From the NCBI RefSeq assembly GCF_002240355.1, contig NZ_CP016353.1, positions 5,743,001-5,807,000 on the forward strand: a stretch of DNA of 64,000 bases. The letters are read 5' to 3'. The DNA comes from Prauserella marina (lineage in GTDB: Bacteria > Actinomycetota > Actinomycetes > Mycobacteriales > Pseudonocardiaceae). The translations under genes were made by a program, and so were the position numbers. The notes beneath the pieces were generated by a model that was given only the letters and a program-made list of their open reading frames with translations, was not told the DNA's origin and did no database searches. Shown here in pieces: positions 39,661 to 50,561 of the stretch; the first letter of the stretch is position 1, and every line of letters begins with the position of its first letter.

Positions 39661-42636
39661 TCAGGCAGCAGGTATCCCCCCTTCCGATTTCAATGTCGAC
39701 CCGGCCCTTGACTTACTCACCCGCAAGCGGGTGGGAATGCGCTGACGCAGTTCCTCGACGTGGGAGACCACACCAACGACACGCCCTCCCGTCCTCAGTT
39801 CGTCGAGGACATCCATGACGACATCCAGCGTCTCGCCGTCGAGGGTGCCGAACCCCTCGTCGACGAACAACGTGTCCAGTAAGGCACCTCCTGTCTCCGC
39901 CGCCACCACATCGGCGAGGCCCAGCGCGAGCGAGAGTGACGCGAGGAACGACTCCCCGCCGGAGAGCGTCTTCGCCGGACGCACCATTCCCGAATAGTCG
40001 TCGAGCACATCAAGACCGAGACCACCACGAGTGCCTCGCGCACCGGCGGCGTCGGAGTGCACGAACGCGTATCTGCCCTGGCTCATCGACCTCAGCCGCG
40101 CCGTCGCCGCGACCGCGACTTCCTCCAACCGCGCCGCCAGCACATAAGAACGCAGTGACATCTTGCGCGCATTCTGACCGCGTCCGTTGACGACGTCGGT
40201 GAGCGCGTCGAGTTCGGCGTAGTTCTCCTCCGCCGGCACCAGCTCAGCCAATGCCGACCCGAACCTGCCGGCCAGCTCGGTCAGTTCCTGTTCTCGCCGC
40301 ACCGCGTCCCGCCACTCGGCCACCGCCGTCTCCGCCGTCACCCGTGCGTGTTCGGCGGCGAGCCTCGCCGACTCCACGTCGACGACCTCGTCAGGTGACA
40401 CATCGGCGAGTTCAGGCTCCGCGAGTGCCTTTTCCGCCGCCACCCTGGCGGCTTCGGCTTCCGCCAATGCCCGTTCCAGCTCGTCGATCCGGCTCACGGT
40501 GCGCGAGGCCGACATCGCCGCGTCAACTGTGCCGAATCCGGCGGCGAACGCGGCTTCTTCGGCCGCCGCCCTGTGTTCCTTGAGCCGCTCGACGGCGGCC
40601 GCACGGGCTGACCTCCGCTCCGCCAGTTCGTCCAGCGCTCCGACCACTCGCCCGAGCTGTGCCTTCCGCTCGGCGACGTCAGCGCAGTCTCCCCGGGCTT
40701 CCTCAAGCCGACGGGCTCGCTCCTCGACACGTTCCGCCAGCGTTTTTCGTTCCGCCTGCGCCGTTGCCGCGCTCTGCTCGGCTTCTGCTCGCTCCGTCGT
40801 AAGTGCCTCGTGTTCGGCTTCGGCCGAGCGCACCGATTCCTCCAGTCGTTCTCGCCGTGCCGCCACATCGGCGAGACCTGCGGACTCGGCCTTGAGCCGA
40901 CCGTGGTGTTCGGCGAGTTCCTCGGCGGTACGCCCACCGAGGCGATCGAGTACCGCGGCGAGGTCCCTTTCCGCGCCGTGGCGCGCAGTGACCAGTTCAG
41001 TTCGCCGGAGTTCCGCGCGGCGCTCACGCTCGGCAGCCACGTCTTCCTCGTCGGCGCTGACGGTTTCCCTCAGCTGAAGCGCAAGGCTGGGGTGTTCAGC
41101 CGAGCCGCAGACGGGGCAAGCGTCACCGGCATCGAGCCCGGCCGCCAACTCGGCCGCCATCCCGGCAAGCCGCAGTTCCCTCAGATCGAGCACGACCGCC
41201 TTCGCGGCGAGGTGCGCTTCGATCGCCTCCTGCTCCGCGCCCTTCGCCTCGTGAAGGGCCTTCTCCAACCTGGGCAGGTCGTTGGCCGCGCTGAGCAGTT
41301 CACCAACTTCGACTTCCCGCTCGCGGACACCGTCCAGCTTGGCTCGTGCCTCGGTCGCGGCATCACGGTCCGTCCTCAGCTCGCGCAGCCGGTCGGGCAG
41401 CCCCTCAAGCTTTTCGCCGATGGCGGTTGCCTGCGCCGAGGCATACGTCGCGAGTTCAGCCAGATCGATCATTCTCTTGCGATCCCGTTGTTGCCGCTCG
41501 GCCTCCGCGACGAGACCGGTCAGCGCTCCGGCCTCCTCCCTGAACGCGCCCGCCCGTTCCCGCAACGTGAGGACATCGGCGTCAGGGTCGGCGAAACCGA
41601 CGGCGACGACCGCATCCCGTGCGAGCACTTCGGTTTCTCTTGCCTCCGTAGCCCGCTGTTCCTGCCGGTCGGCGGCATTGGCGAGCCTGGTCACCGTGTC
41701 CGCCCGACGGGCGCTACCCAGCTCTTCCGTCCATTCCGAACGCTGTTTCGACTGTGCTGCAAGGCGGTCGAGACTGTCCCGCGCGGCCAGAACCCTGCGG
41801 ACACGTTCGGCCCTCACGCGACGGTCATGCCAGGTGGCTTCGGCCTTTTCTCGCTCGACGTTCGCGGCCTTCGAACGCCGCTCGGCCTCCGCCGCGGTCG
41901 TTCTCGCTTGTTCTTCGATGTGTTCGACCCACTCCTTTCCGGCCTGTTCGACCAGTTCGACACCCGCGGTCTGCGCGAACCTGGCCAGCCATTCCCGCAC
42001 CGACTGCCTGTGTTTCTCTATTTCTCTTCCTTTCGCGGTGCGCAGTTCCCTGAACCACCTTTCGACATCCGCGAAACGCCGCGTGTCGAAAAGCCGTTCG
42101 AGGAGTTGCTCACGCTCGACCGTTTCCGCACGGAGAAACCGGGCGAACTCGCCCTGCGGCAGCAGCACCACCTGGAAGAACTGTTCGGCGCTCATGCCGA
42201 GCAGCCGCTGCACGGTGCGAGCGACCTCGTCGATCCTGCTGACCCCTTCGGCGGGCTGCCCGTTCGGAACATCACCGACCCAGTGGAGCGCGGCCTTCGC
42301 CTGCTGGGTCGTGTGCCCTTCGCCGCGGAGCTTCGGCCGCTGGTACTCGGGACTCCGGATGATGCGCATCCGCTGCCTTTGCACCGTAAGTTCGAGTACC
42401 ACCTCCGTCGCCGTCTCGGCACTCGCCAGGTCGCACCGCAGGCGCTTGACCTGACCACGGGCTCCCGGCACCGCCCCGAAAAGAGCGAAGGCCACGGCAT
42501 CGAGAAGCGTCGTCTTACCCGCGCCGGTATCGCCGTGGAGCAGGAAAAGACCATCGGCCCCGAGTTTGTCGAAATCGACCACCTCGCGTCCGGCGTAGGG
42601 ACCGAAAGCAGCGACTTCAAGACGGTGCAGTCTCAC
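39661..42636 (-). CDS. sbcC: SbcC exonuclease subunit (SMC-like ATPase)
   Basis: A 991-residue Rad50-like ATPase of the SbcCD nuclease, which opens hairpins and trims DNA ends. Walker A LLHGDTGAGKTTLLDAVAF near residue 35; a long coiled coil split by the zinc hook CPVC near residue 510 (DACPVCGSAEH); signature LSGGESFLASLSLALGL and Walker B-type LDTLFVDEGFGTLD in the last 100 residues. The start overlaps the sbcD stop (GTGA). The coiled coil is very Ala, Glu, Arg rich, which produces long shadow frames on the other strand. Confidence 0.93.
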   Translation of the reverse strand: MRLHRLEVAAFGPYAGREVVDFDKLGADGLFLLHGDTGAGKTTLLDAVAFALFGAVPGARGQVKRLRCDLASAETATEVVLELTVQRQRMRIIRSPEYQRPKLRGEGHTTQQAKAALHWVGDVPNGQPAEGVSRIDEVARTVQRLLGMSAEQFFQVVLLPQGEFARFLRAETVEREQLLERLFDTRRFADVERWFRELRTAKGREIEKHRQSVREWLARFAQTAGVELVEQAGKEWVEHIEEQARTTAAEAERRSKAANVEREKAEATWHDRRVRAERVRRVLAARDSLDRLAAQSKQRSEWTEELGSARRADTVTRLANAADRQEQRATEARETEVLARDAVVAVGFADPDADVLTLRERAGAFREEAGALTGLVAEAERQQRDRKRMIDLAELATYASAQATAIGEKLEGLPDRLRELRTDRDAATEARAKLDGVREREVEVGELLSAANDLPRLEKALHEAKGAEQEAIEAHLAAKAVVLDLRELRLAGMAAELAAGLDAGDACPVCGSAEHPSLALQLRETVSADEEDVAAERERRAELRRTELVTARHGAERDLAAVLDRLGGRTAEELAEHHGRLKAESAGLADVAARRERLEESVRSAEAEHEALTTERAEAEQSAATAQAERKTLAERVEERARRLEEARGDCADVAERKAQLGRVVGALDELAERRSARAAAVERLKEHRAAAEEAAFAAGFGTVDAAMSASRTVSRIDELERALAEAEAARVAAEKALAEPELADVSPDEVVDVESARLAAEHARVTAETAVAEWRDAVRREQELTELAGRFGSALAELVPAEENYAELDALTDVVNGRGQNARKMSLRSYVLAARLEEVAVAATARLRSMSQGRYAFVHSDAAGARGTRGGLGLDVLDDYSGMVRPAKTLSGGESFLASLSLALGLADVVAAETGGALLDTLFVDEGFGTLDGETLDVVMDVLDELRTGGRVVGVVSHVEELRQRIPTRLRVSKSRAGSTLKSEGGIPAA

Positions 42637-43799
42637 CGGATATCACCGTCCCGGTCGGGGTCGTGCTTGCTCGCGGCTTCCAGCGCACTCGTCAACAACG
42701 CCTGTTCGCGTTCGGTCGGCGGCGCTCCTCGGCAGTCGGCGAGAAAGCTCGCCGCGATTTCGTCAGCTGATCGTCCTCGAACCGCATCCGCGTAACGCAA
42801 TACCGCCGCGAAACCGCCTTCCGGCTCCCAATCGAGGCGCACGGCGTGCGGAAACCGCTCTCGCAGCTTTCGCATCGCCTCGACCGGCCGCACCCTGTCC
42901 GTGAGCGTGACCGAAAGGAACGACTCGGTGAACTCGTCGTACTCGGCCGATTCGAGCAGCTCGCCGAGCGTACCGCTGATCGACGCGAGCGCCCTCGGCA
43001 CGGGCAGCTCCCTCCGCTCGACGCCCGCGAGACCACCGGCGTCAAGATCGACCAACCACACGGATTTCCGTTGTGCTGCCTCGGAAAAGGAGTAGGCGAG
43101 CGGGCTTCCCGAGTACCGCAGGTTGTCTTCGATTCGCTGTGCGCCGTGCAAATGTCCTAAAGCGACATAGTCGATGCCGCCGAAGACGGATGCGGGAACC
43201 TGTTCGACACCACCGACGGCGATCGTGCGCTCCGAGTCGCTCCCGACTCCACCCGTGACAAAGGCATGCGCCAGCACGACCGAACGAGTGCCGGGAGGAC
43301 GACCCGACAGATCACCGGCAATCCTTCTCATCGCCTCGGTGAGCACGCCGGTGTGCCCCTTCGCCGAGGGCACTTCCAACGCGTGCCTGGCGAGGTCCGG
43401 TTCCAGATAAGGAATCCCGTACAACGCTACTTGTCCGTGCTCGTCGTCGAGGACGACCGGCTGATGCAAACCCGCGACCGTGGTGCGCAAATGCAGTCCA
43501 CCGGCAGCCGCGAAATCGGCGAAAGCCCCCAACCTCGCAGCGGAGTCGTGGTTTCCCGGCGTGACGACGAGCCGCGCGCCTGCCTCACTGATTTTTCGCA
43601 GCGCGGAGGTGGCGACCCGAACCGCCTCCGCCGAAGGAACCGCCCTGTCGTAGATGTCACCGGCAACGAGCACGACGTCGACAGCCTCGTCGACCACGAG
43701 ATCGGCGAGGTGACTCAGTACGCCAGCCTGCTCGCGCAGCAGGTCGGTTCCGTGGAAGGTTCGTCCCACGTGCCAGTCGGAGGTATGGAGCATTCGCAC
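42633..43799 (-). CDS. sbcD: SbcD exonuclease subunit (Mre11-like)
   Basis: A 388-residue calcineurin-type phosphoesterase, the nuclease of SbcCD. Metal-binding motifs: LHTSDWHVGRTFHG at the start, VLVAGDIYDRAVPS near 50, VTPGNHDSAARLG near 90, HAFVTGG near 185 and YVALGHLHGAQRI near 215. The start is taken at GTG 43799 (VRMLHTSDW); the frame runs 14 codons further up without likeness. Coupled to sbcC. Confidence 0.93.
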   Translation of the reverse strand: MRMLHTSDWHVGRTFHGTDLLREQAGVLSHLADLVVDEAVDVVLVAGDIYDRAVPSAEAVRVATSALRKISEAGARLVVTPGNHDSAARLGAFADFAAAGGLHLRTTVAGLHQPVVLDDEHGQVALYGIPYLEPDLARHALEVPSAKGHTGVLTEAMRRIAGDLSGRPPGTRSVVLAHAFVTGGVGSDSERTIAVGGVEQVPASVFGGIDYVALGHLHGAQRIEDNLRYSGSPLAYSFSEAAQRKSVWLVDLDAGGLAGVERRELPVPRALASISGTLGELLESAEYDEFTESFLSVTLTDRVRPVEAMRKLRERFPHAVRLDWEPEGGFAAVLRYADAVRGRSADEIAASFLADCRGAPPTEREQALLTSALEAASKHDPDRDGDIR

Positions 43800-43949
43800 G
43801 CGATCAAAGCTAGAACCGCCGACCGACAGAACCGGGTACAAACGACCGGCGTGTCACTCGAACGTGTGTTCGATAAGGACGATGGTCGTTTCTGTCGGTG
43901 CGGTAGGCCATGATGCGAACTAGCGATCACGGGAGAAAGGAGCGAGCCG

Positions 43950-44888
43950 GTGGGTTCGACGGTGCTCGCCACTGCGGCCATTGTGGTCGCGGTGCTGCTG
44001 GCGGCGGCGGTCGCTCTGGTGTGGCGGCTGTACCAGGACGGCATGCGCAGGGCCGACGCGGCGGCGAGGCAGGTGGACGTCGAACGCGCCAGAGTGGACG
44101 AACAGCAAACGGCATTGCGACAACAACAGCTCGCACTGCGCAGGTACGAAGTCGCATTCGCTTCGATCAGCGGCAGAGGCGAACTCGGCGAGCAAGTGCT
44201 GACCGAAACGGCGAGGGCACTGGGACTTCGGGAAGGTCTCCACTTCACCTCGCAAACCGATCTCGCGGGAGGCGGCGCGGCGAAACCGGACATGGTGTTG
44301 CGAGTCGGTGGCGATCGCACCGTTCCCGTCGACGCCAAGGCCAGCATGGCGTGCTGGGCCGAAGCCGTCGAGACGGACGACCCCGACGAACGGCTCGACG
44401 CGCTCCGGGTCCATGTCCGAAATCTCAGGTCACGGGCGGCCGAACTGGCGGGAAAGGGCTATCAGCGCTGGGCGGACGCGATCTACGGCACGGTCATGTT
44501 CGTTCCGTCGGACGCCGCGGTCGTCGCCGCGCTCGACACCGATCCCGAGTTGCTTCGCTGGATGCTCGATCGGCGAGTCTTTCTGTGTGGACCGACCGGG
44601 TTCGCGATCGTCGCATCCGCGGCCATGTTCGCCGCGACGGAACGGACGTTACTCGAAGATGTCGAGCAGGTGCGCGCGACCGCGGCAGCGGCACACCGTG
44701 CGGCAGGCAACGCCGTCGACGCGCTCAACCTGTCGAGCACTCATCTTCAGCGATTCATCTCCGCTCGCCGGAGGGAGCTTGAGGCGCTGGAGAGTTTCCG
44801 CGCGAGCGTCTCGCCGTTGACAGAAGCCGCAGCGAGCCCGACTCCCGTCCCCGCCATCAGGAAGGGAGACGAGCTGACAACAAACTGA
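43950..44888 (+). CDS. rmuC: RmuC-family DNA recombination protein
   Basis: A 312-residue protein with an N-terminal membrane helix (VLATTAAIVV-type, residues 4-25 by position), a coiled coil from about 30 to 75 rich in Q and R, and a nuclease-like core: KPDMVLRVGGDRTVPVDAKASM holds the PD-(D/E)XK pattern (D, then DAK). YGTVMFVPSDAAVVAAL follows. GTG start with AAAGGAG 7 bases upstream. It is divergent from sbcDC, so three DNA-repair genes cluster. The family limits inversions and processes replication forks. Confidence 0.85.
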   Translation: MGSTVLATAAIVVAVLLAAAVALVWRLYQDGMRRADAAARQVDVERARVDEQQTALRQQQLALRRYEVAFASISGRGELGEQVLTETARALGLREGLHFTSQTDLAGGGAAKPDMVLRVGGDRTVPVDAKASMACWAEAVETDDPDERLDALRVHVRNLRSRAAELAGKGYQRWADAIYGTVMFVPSDAAVVAALDTDPELLRWMLDRRVFLCGPTGFAIVASAAMFAATERTLLEDVEQVRATAAAAHRAAGNAVDALNLSSTHLQRFISARRRELEALESFRASVSPLTEAAASPTPVPAIRKGDELTTN

Positions 44889-45038
44889 CTCAAAACGTAT
44901 AAACGGTGCGTCTGGTCCGTACCATTGGCGTGAGGATTCCACTTGGATGTGCTTGATCTCACGCTCTTAGGTATTGGGGATGACAAGGTCGCGGATCGGT
45001 AGCGGGTTTCGACGGATAACCGGATACGGTGTTGCCTC

Positions 45039-46037
45039 GTGACCGCCATACGCGATCGCAGGAGCGATCCTGACGCCGCTGACGACGACCCGTCGATTCC
45101 TTGGGACGAGCGGGCCGCCATCGGGAACCGGCGTGGCTTGCCGTGGTGGGGAGCGGTACTGCTTGCGCTAGGACTCGCAGCAGTGGGTGCCATCGTGGAT
45201 TCTCAGATCTCCGATGAGCTCGGTGTGCTCTTCCAAGGCTGCTACCTGGTCGTTTCGGTTGCTGCCGTGGTGGTTGTGAGACGTAGAAACCTGTTCGGTC
45301 CGATGGTGCAGCCGCCGTTGATTCTGGCGATCATCGTGCCGATCGTGGTTTTGCTCGGAGAGGAACTGCCCGCAGGCAGCGACACCCTGGCGAAGGCTCT
45401 TGCCATCGGTACGCCGCTGATCAACGCCTTTCCGATGATGGCCATCACCACAGGCTTGACGGTGGCCCTCGGGATCCTCCGAATCTATCGCGAGCGCGAT
45501 CCGGAGGCTCCGCAGAAGGTGCGCGGCAAAGGCAAGCCGCCCAGCGATCGTTCGGAGACGGCGGACAAGCCGTCGGGCAAATCGCGGCGGCAGGACGACG
45601 ACGAAGAGCAACCTGGCCGATCCCGCCAGCCTGAAGGGCGGGAGGCGCCACGCCGGGGTTCGGTTCCTGGTGGCCCACCAGCAGGAGCGGCCGGAGCCGC
45701 GGCTGCTGGAGCGGATCGTCGTGCACGACCCGAGGATGCCTCCCGCAGGCCACGTGAACGGGCACCGGAACGTGATCCGGGAGTACCGCCTGCCGGGCCC
45801 CCACCTCGGGGTCAGCAAGGACGTCCACGGCAGCGACCGCCGATGCCTCCGGATGGCAGCGACCGTCGGCGCAGGTCCGAGGATTGGCCGGAAGGCCAGC
45901 CCCCACCTGCGAAACGCCCGCGCAGGCGCCAGGCGCCGGACGACCCACCGCCGCCGCCACGGCGGCCCCGGGGTGGGCGTGACGATCAAGGTCCCGGTGG
46001 TCGGCCGCCTCGGCGTGCCCGTCCCTGGGAGGAGTGA
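45039..46037 (+). CDS. DUF6542-like membrane protein with disordered Pro/Arg tail
   Basis: A 332-residue protein starting at GTG. Residues 35-155 hold four hydrophobic helices: WWGAVLLALGLAAVGAIVD, LYLVVSVAAVVVV-type, LILAIIVPIVVLLG and MMAITTGLTVALGILRIY. The rest (about 160-332) is low complexity, mostly Pro, Arg, Gly, Asp and Gln, probably disordered and cytoplasmic. The membrane part resembles the actinobacterial DUF6542 family seen between ychF and ispH in related genomes; function unknown. Confidence 0.7.
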   Translation: MTAIRDRRSDPDAADDDPSIPWDERAAIGNRRGLPWWGAVLLALGLAAVGAIVDSQISDELGVLFQGCYLVVSVAAVVVVRRRNLFGPMVQPPLILAIIVPIVVLLGEELPAGSDTLAKALAIGTPLINAFPMMAITTGLTVALGILRIYRERDPEAPQKVRGKGKPPSDRSETADKPSGKSRRQDDDEEQPGRSRQPEGREAPRRGSVPGGPPAGAAGAAAAGADRRARPEDASRRPRERAPERDPGVPPAGPPPRGQQGRPRQRPPMPPDGSDRRRRSEDWPEGQPPPAKRPRRRQAPDDPPPPPRRPRGGRDDQGPGGRPPRRARPWEE

Positions 46038-46819
46038 AGCGGTCAGTGCCGCCTGGGTTTCCCGGGCTCGACTATCGCTGATCACAGCGGTAACGGTTCC
46101 GTCCAGCGCTGCTGATCGGATCGCCACCTTGCCGACAGGTCACGCCTCGTTGCACAGGTCGTCATCGCGCTAGTGGAGCCGTCGCCCTGACGGTCACGAG
46201 ATCGTCGTGCGGCTCAAGTCATCGTCGTGCGGCTCAAGTCATTGCTGTGCCGCGCGGTCCGCCGCGATGCTGGTTGCCGGGTTGTTCCATCGCGGGAGGC
46301 ACTGCGGCCGCGTGGCAAGGCTGGGCCAGCCGGACACGACTCGGTCGGCACTGTGCGGCAGTTGACCGCCGCGGTCTCTGGCCGCGGCTGCGCTTGCGCC
46401 TGCGGCATGAATACGGCGTTTCCGTAACCAGCGCGTGAATGCGGCACTGCGCTGACCTGCGCACGGCAACGCGGCGTTGGATTGACACGGGCCGCACTTG
46501 AGCTGTGGCTTGGCTGGTGCGCGCGGCAACGGATCGCGTACGCCCGGTAGCGGGCGGCACGTCGAGCCACCGGGGCGCGGTGATGGCAACCTGCCAGACC
46601 ACCGGCCAACGACGCCACTAGCCAGCGACGCCGATCAGCAAAAGCACCGGCCAACAGCGCCGCCGGTTCGGCAATACCCCGGCGCCAACCGGAGTGCCCC
46701 GGACAGCGACGCCTCAGTGGCAACCGCCCAGGAGGCACCCCGGTCAACGGTGCCTCGGCACCGACCGTCCAGGGGCGCACCCCTGTTTGCGGCGCGGCAA
46801 CCGTCAGGCAAAACCCCGG
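46038..46819. other. Non-coding region with degenerate palindromic repeats
   Basis: About 780 bases without a supported gene. A 20-base unit is repeated in tandem at 46201-46240 and then fades. Short imperfect palindromes recur: GAATACGGCGTTTC near 46408, GAATGCGGCAC near 46436, and the perfect odd palindrome CAACGCGGCGTTG at 46467-46479. The remainder is rich in CGGCAAC and CCGGCCAAC words. ORFs crossing it lack ribosome sites or family likeness. Confidence 0.5.
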
Positions 46820-47857
46820 TCAGCGAACGCGGCTGTGACCCGCGTTCGAGCCGGACCGCAGCTCACGCGGCAGCGCGAACGAGATCTTCTCGTTGGCGGT
46901 GGTCACTTCCTGGACATCGATCCAGCCACGGTCGGCCAGCCATTCCAGCAGTTCCATGACGAGCACGTCCGGCACCGAAGCACCACTCGTGACGCCAACG
47001 GTCTCGACTCCGGACAGCCACGATTCGTCGACCTCGTGCGCGAAGTCCACGAGGTGGGAATCCCGCGCGCCCGCCTGGAGCGCGACCTCGACGAGTCGCT
47101 GCGAGTTCGACGAGTTGGCCGAACCGACGACGAGCACGAGGTCACACTCCGCTGCCATGGCCTTGACCGCGACCTGACGGTTCGACGTGGCGTAGCAGAT
47201 GTCGTCACTCGGCGGGTCGGAGATCTCCGGGAACCGTTCCCTGAGCTGGTCGACACGTTCCATCGTCTCGTCGACACTCAGCGTGGTCTGCGACAACCAC
47301 ACCACCTTGGAAGGGTCGCGGATCGCGACCTTGTCGACGTCCTCCTCGGTGTCGACGAGCTGCACGTGCTCGGGTGCCTCGCCCGACGTGCCCTCGACCT
47401 CCTCGTGACCGGCGTGCCCGATCAGCATGATGTCGTAGTCGTCGCGCGCGAAGCGGTTGACTTCCTTGTGCACCTTGGTCACCAACGGGCAGGTCGCGTC
47501 GATGGTCCGCAGGTTGCGATCCTCCGCCTCCGCGCGAACCGCGGGCGAAACACCGTGTGCCGAGAACACGACCAAGCCGCCCTCTGGCACCTCTGAGGTC
47601 TCGTCGACGAAAATGACCCCGCGTTCACGGAGAGTGTCGACAACATGCCGGTTGTGCACGATCTCCTTACGTACGTAAACCGGCGGGCCGTGGATTTCGA
47701 GGGCCTTCTCGACGGTGATGACAGCACGATCGACACCGGCACAGTAACCGCGCGGCTTGGCCAGCAGAACGCGCTTACCACCTACGACGGATTCCTCGGC
47801 TCCGTCACCGATCGATACGCTGGTGGCAGACTCGATTCCGGGACTCGCTGCACTCAT
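46820..47857 (-). CDS. ispH: 4-hydroxy-3-methylbut-2-enyl diphosphate reductase
   Basis: Last enzyme of the non-mevalonate isoprenoid pathway: it reduces HMBPP to IPP and DMAPP. Three cysteines ligate the 4Fe-4S cluster: [25 protein letters not shown] and [12 protein letters not shown]. Other blocks are [33 protein letters not shown] and [11 protein letters not shown] chose ATG 47857 (345 residues); upstream codons lack likeness. It is divergent from the Rv1109c-like gene. M. tuberculosis lytB2 has the same neighbours. Confidence 0.95.
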   Translation of the reverse strand: MSAASPGIESATSVSIGDGAEESVVGGKRVLLAKPRGYCAGVDRAVITVEKALEIHGPPVYVRKEIVHNRHVVDTLRERGVIFVDETSEVPEGGLVVFSAHGVSPAVRAEAEDRNLRTIDATCPLVTKVHKEVNRFARDDYDIMLIGHAGHEEVEGTSGEAPEHVQLVDTEEDVDKVAIRDPSKVVWLSQTTLSVDETMERVDQLRERFPEISDPPSDDICYATSNRQVAVKAMAAECDLVLVVGSANSSNSQRLVEVALQAGARDSHLVDFAHEVDESWLSGVETVGVTSGASVPDVLVMELLEWLADRGWIDVQEVTTANEKISFALPRELRSGSNAGHSRVR

Positions 47858-47974
47858 GCCACCAGGGTACGGGTGTGGCCCGATCGGCAAGGAACGAGAC
47901 GACCTCATGGGACGCACGACACGCGTCCCCCATTCGGCTGGGCAGGAAGACCCATGTGCGGCAGGCTTAGAGAT

Positions 47975-48793
47975 ATGAAGCAACTCCCGTTTCCCCTCCG
48001 GTTAGCCGCCGGCATCGCCGTCACGACCGCTGAGCGGGTGCGGGAGTTGCCGAAGCAGCTCACCGAGCTACCGGTGACGGTTGCCAGTCAGGTCATGCAG
48101 ACCTCGATGCGGGTTCAGCAGCACGTCACCGAACTCGCGATCCGCGGCGACGACGCGCTGTCCTCGCTCAGGACCGCAGAGGAAGCACCGAGCTGGGCGA
48201 CATTCGACGAGGACCTACCGAGTCCCACTTCCGGCGCGAGATCTCCGTTCGACTCCGAATACGGAGACGGCGCGCCCTCGGCAGCGACCGCCGGCGCGCG
48301 AGGCAACGGCGGGACGAGAACCAACGGAGACCGCCCGGACGAGCTGGACGCCGAGGTGGACGAAGACCCATGGGCCGCCGAGGAGCATGCACTCGCCGAC
48401 GAGCACCACGACGGTGAGTTCGACAGCCCCGCCGCACCGAGCACGGCTCCCGCTGGCCTCACCGACTACGACGAGTTGACGCTGCCCCAGATCCGAGCCC
48501 GCCTCAGGCGGTTCTCGTTGCCCGAACTGGAGGAGCTTCTCGACTACGAGAAGACCCACGCGAACCGTTCTTCGTTCACCGGCATGCTGACCAGGCGCAT
48601 CGGCAACGTTCGCCAGTCCGCCACCGCGCCCCCGGGTGCCACGACGGACGCGGCCGACAACGGCGACGGCGGTCCCGGCACTGACAGCACCGACAGCTCC
48701 AACACCCCCGGCGCCGCCACGATCGCGGTCACCGACACCACGAACACCGGTCACGGCGAGGCCGGAGAACGAACGGATCCGGCCGGGCAGTGA
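47975..48793 (+). CDS. Rv1109c-like lipid droplet-associated protein
   Basis: A 272-residue protein. The first 60 residues, [20 protein letters not shown] and [18 protein letters not shown], form an amphipathic helical region. A disordered acidic middle follows, then a conserved C-terminal helix pair [26 protein letters not shown] with [15 protein letters not shown], and a Thr/Gly-rich tail. Position between ispH and xseA matches Rv1109c, a family annotated as lipid droplet-associated. Its stop overlaps the xseA start. Function is inferred from annotation of relatives. Confidence 0.7.
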   Translation: MKQLPFPLRLAAGIAVTTAERVRELPKQLTELPVTVASQVMQTSMRVQQHVTELAIRGDDALSSLRTAEEAPSWATFDEDLPSPTSGARSPFDSEYGDGAPSAATAGARGNGGTRTNGDRPDELDAEVDEDPWAAEEHALADEHHDGEFDSPAAPSTAPAGLTDYDELTLPQIRARLRRFSLPELEELLDYEKTHANRSSFTGMLTRRIGNVRQSATAPPGATTDAADNGDGGPGTDSTDSSNTPGAATIAVTDTTNTGHGEAGERTDPAGQ

Positions 48794-50055
48794 GCAGCGG
48801 TACCGAACAGCAGCCCACCAGGGCGGCGAACCAGCCCTCCAGCGCCGACAACCCGTGGCCGGTCAGAACGGTCGCGCGCAAGATCGCCGACTGGATCCAC
48901 CGGCTGGGCGCGGTGTGGGTCGAAGGCCAGGTCACCCAGATTACCGCGCGCCAAGGTACGCAGACCGCGTTCCTCACCTTGCGCGACCCCGCCGCCGACG
49001 TGTCAATGACTGTCACCTGCCCTTCCCGGCTACTGAGGACGATCGATCCGCCCCTGCGCGAAGGCGCGAGCGTCGTCGTGCACGCGAAGCCGACGTTCTT
49101 TCTCGGCAGGGGAACCCTGAGCCTGCGGGCGAACGAGATCCGCGCCGTCGGCATCGGCGAGTTGCTCGCCAGAATCGAACGGTTGCGCAAGCTGCTCGCC
49201 GCGGAGGGCATGTTCTCGGCACAACGGAAGCGAAAGCTGCCGTTCCTGCCGAAAGGGGTCGGTCTCATCACGGGGCGCGCTTCGGCCGCCGAACACGACG
49301 TTTTGGTGAATGCGCAGGCCAGATGGCCCGCCGTCGCGTTCAGGATCGTGAACACGGCCGTCCAGGGAGTGCACGCCGTCCCGCAGATCATGCATGCTCT
49401 GTCCACTTTGGACGCCGATCCGAACATCGACGTGATCGTGATCGCGAGGGGTGGTGGCAGCGTCGAAGACCTGCTCCCGTTCTCCGACGAGACCCTGTGC
49501 AGGGCCGTCGCGGCGGCGGGGACGCCGGTGGTCAGCGCGATCGGCCACGAACCCGACTCCCCTCTGCTCGACTACGTCGCCGACCTTCGCTGCTCGACTC
49601 CGACCGACGCGGGCAAACGGGTCGTGCCCGACGTCAAGGAGGAAACCGCCCGCGTTCACCAGCTCAGGGACAGGGCTCGCAGGGCGTTGCACGGCTGGGT
49701 CGACACCCAGTGCAGGCTGCTCGACCAGCTGCGGAGCAGGCCGTCGCTCGCCGACCCGCTCGGCCCCATCGAACGAAGGCATACCGAGATCGAGGTGCAC
49801 AGGGAACGCGGAAGGAGGGCAATCCTGACGAGGCTCAGCAGCGAGCAGGCGGCGATCGCCTCCGCGCGAGCCCGGCTCACCGCGCTCGGCCCCTCCGCGA
49901 CGTTGGAGCGCGGTTACTCGGTCGTGCAGTTCTTCGACTCGGCAGGCAACCTCAAGGTACTTCGGTCGGTCTCTGAGATAGCCGAGGGAACCCCGCTTCG
50001 CGTGCGGGTGGCCGACGGCGCGATCCGAGCGACAACCCTGCCGCAAGAGGAGTGA
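48790..50055 (+). CDS. xseA: Exodeoxyribonuclease VII large subunit
   Basis: A 421-residue XseA, catalytic subunit of ExoVII, which degrades single-stranded DNA. The N-terminal OB-fold includes [23 protein letters not shown]. The catalytic core has [40 protein letters not shown] and [20 protein letters not shown] coiled coil follows, then the C-terminal RGYSVVQ strand. The GTG start overlaps the previous stop. It is separated from xseB by one unknown ORF. Confidence 0.95.
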   Translation: MSSGTEQQPTRAANQPSSADNPWPVRTVARKIADWIHRLGAVWVEGQVTQITARQGTQTAFLTLRDPAADVSMTVTCPSRLLRTIDPPLREGASVVVHAKPTFFLGRGTLSLRANEIRAVGIGELLARIERLRKLLAAEGMFSAQRKRKLPFLPKGVGLITGRASAAEHDVLVNAQARWPAVAFRIVNTAVQGVHAVPQIMHALSTLDADPNIDVIVIARGGGSVEDLLPFSDETLCRAVAAAGTPVVSAIGHEPDSPLLDYVADLRCSTPTDAGKRVVPDVKEETARVHQLRDRARRALHGWVDTQCRLLDQLRSRPSLADPLGPIERRHTEIEVHRERGRRAILTRLSSEQAAIASARARLTALGPSATLERGYSVVQFFDSAGNLKVLRSVSEIAEGTPLRVRVADGAIRATTLPQEE

Positions 50056-50059
50056 CGAG

Positions 50060-50530
50060 GTGCCCCGAGCCCGAGCCATCGAAACCGCGATCACAGCTCG
50101 CACGGGGCCGCTGCCCACCGGACGACATTGCTCATTCCTTCCGTTGACGCGGGACGCCGCGGCGAGGGTCTGCCGGGGAGAACGAGCCGAGCGAGCTTCC
50201 GCCGTGCTCCGGCTGGCGACGGAAGTGGAATCGGCGGCAGGCGACTGCTGGACAGTGCTGCTGGCCGGCTGCGACGCGCCGGCCAGGTGGGCACTGAGCC
50301 CGCGACTTCGCCGCCTCTCCGAGGCGACGTCGCTCTACGCGGGAACGAGCTGGTGGTTCGCCGCAGGCTCGGTACACCGGCGCAAGGTCGCGAGCACGCA
50401 GTCACACGTCGAGGACGCCGTTGCCGACGGTGACGGCCAGGAGTTCGCGAAGGCGTTCATCGGCTACGACAACGCGATGGCGTGCGCGGTAGTGTGCGCG
50501 CAGGCCGCAAGGCGAGGGCACCGGCAGTGA
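50060..50530 (+). CDS. Unknown protein between xseA and xseB, 156 residues
   Basis: A GTG ORF ([19 protein letters not shown]) with GAGGAG upstream, 4 bases after xseA. It contains [42 protein letters not shown] and [20 protein letters not shown]. Three or more Cys and a helical look; no membrane helix is clear. I know no family. Tight spacing in the xse operon supports that it is real and co-expressed. Confidence 0.6.
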   Translation: MPRARAIETAITARTGPLPTGRHCSFLPLTRDAAARVCRGERAERASAVLRLATEVESAAGDCWTVLLAGCDAPARWALSPRLRRLSEATSLYAGTSWWFAAGSVHRRKVASTQSHVEDAVADGDGQEFAKAFIGYDNAMACAVVCAQAARRGHRQ

Positions 50531-50561
50531 AGGCACGGACGAGACGAGGACAGAGCACAGC

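Noticed and set aside
40810-42795. Plus-strand ORF of 661 codons opposite sbcC
   Set aside because: Antisense of the SbcC coiled coil; the long frame results from Ala/Glu/Arg codons read backwards.
46201-46240. Tandem 20-base repeat as a CRISPR-like array
   Set aside because: Only two full adjacent copies without spacers, then a degenerate third; no cas genes in the window.
46694-47596. Plus-strand ORF of 300 codons opposite ispH
   Set aside because: Antisense shadow of ispH with no ribosome site or domain.
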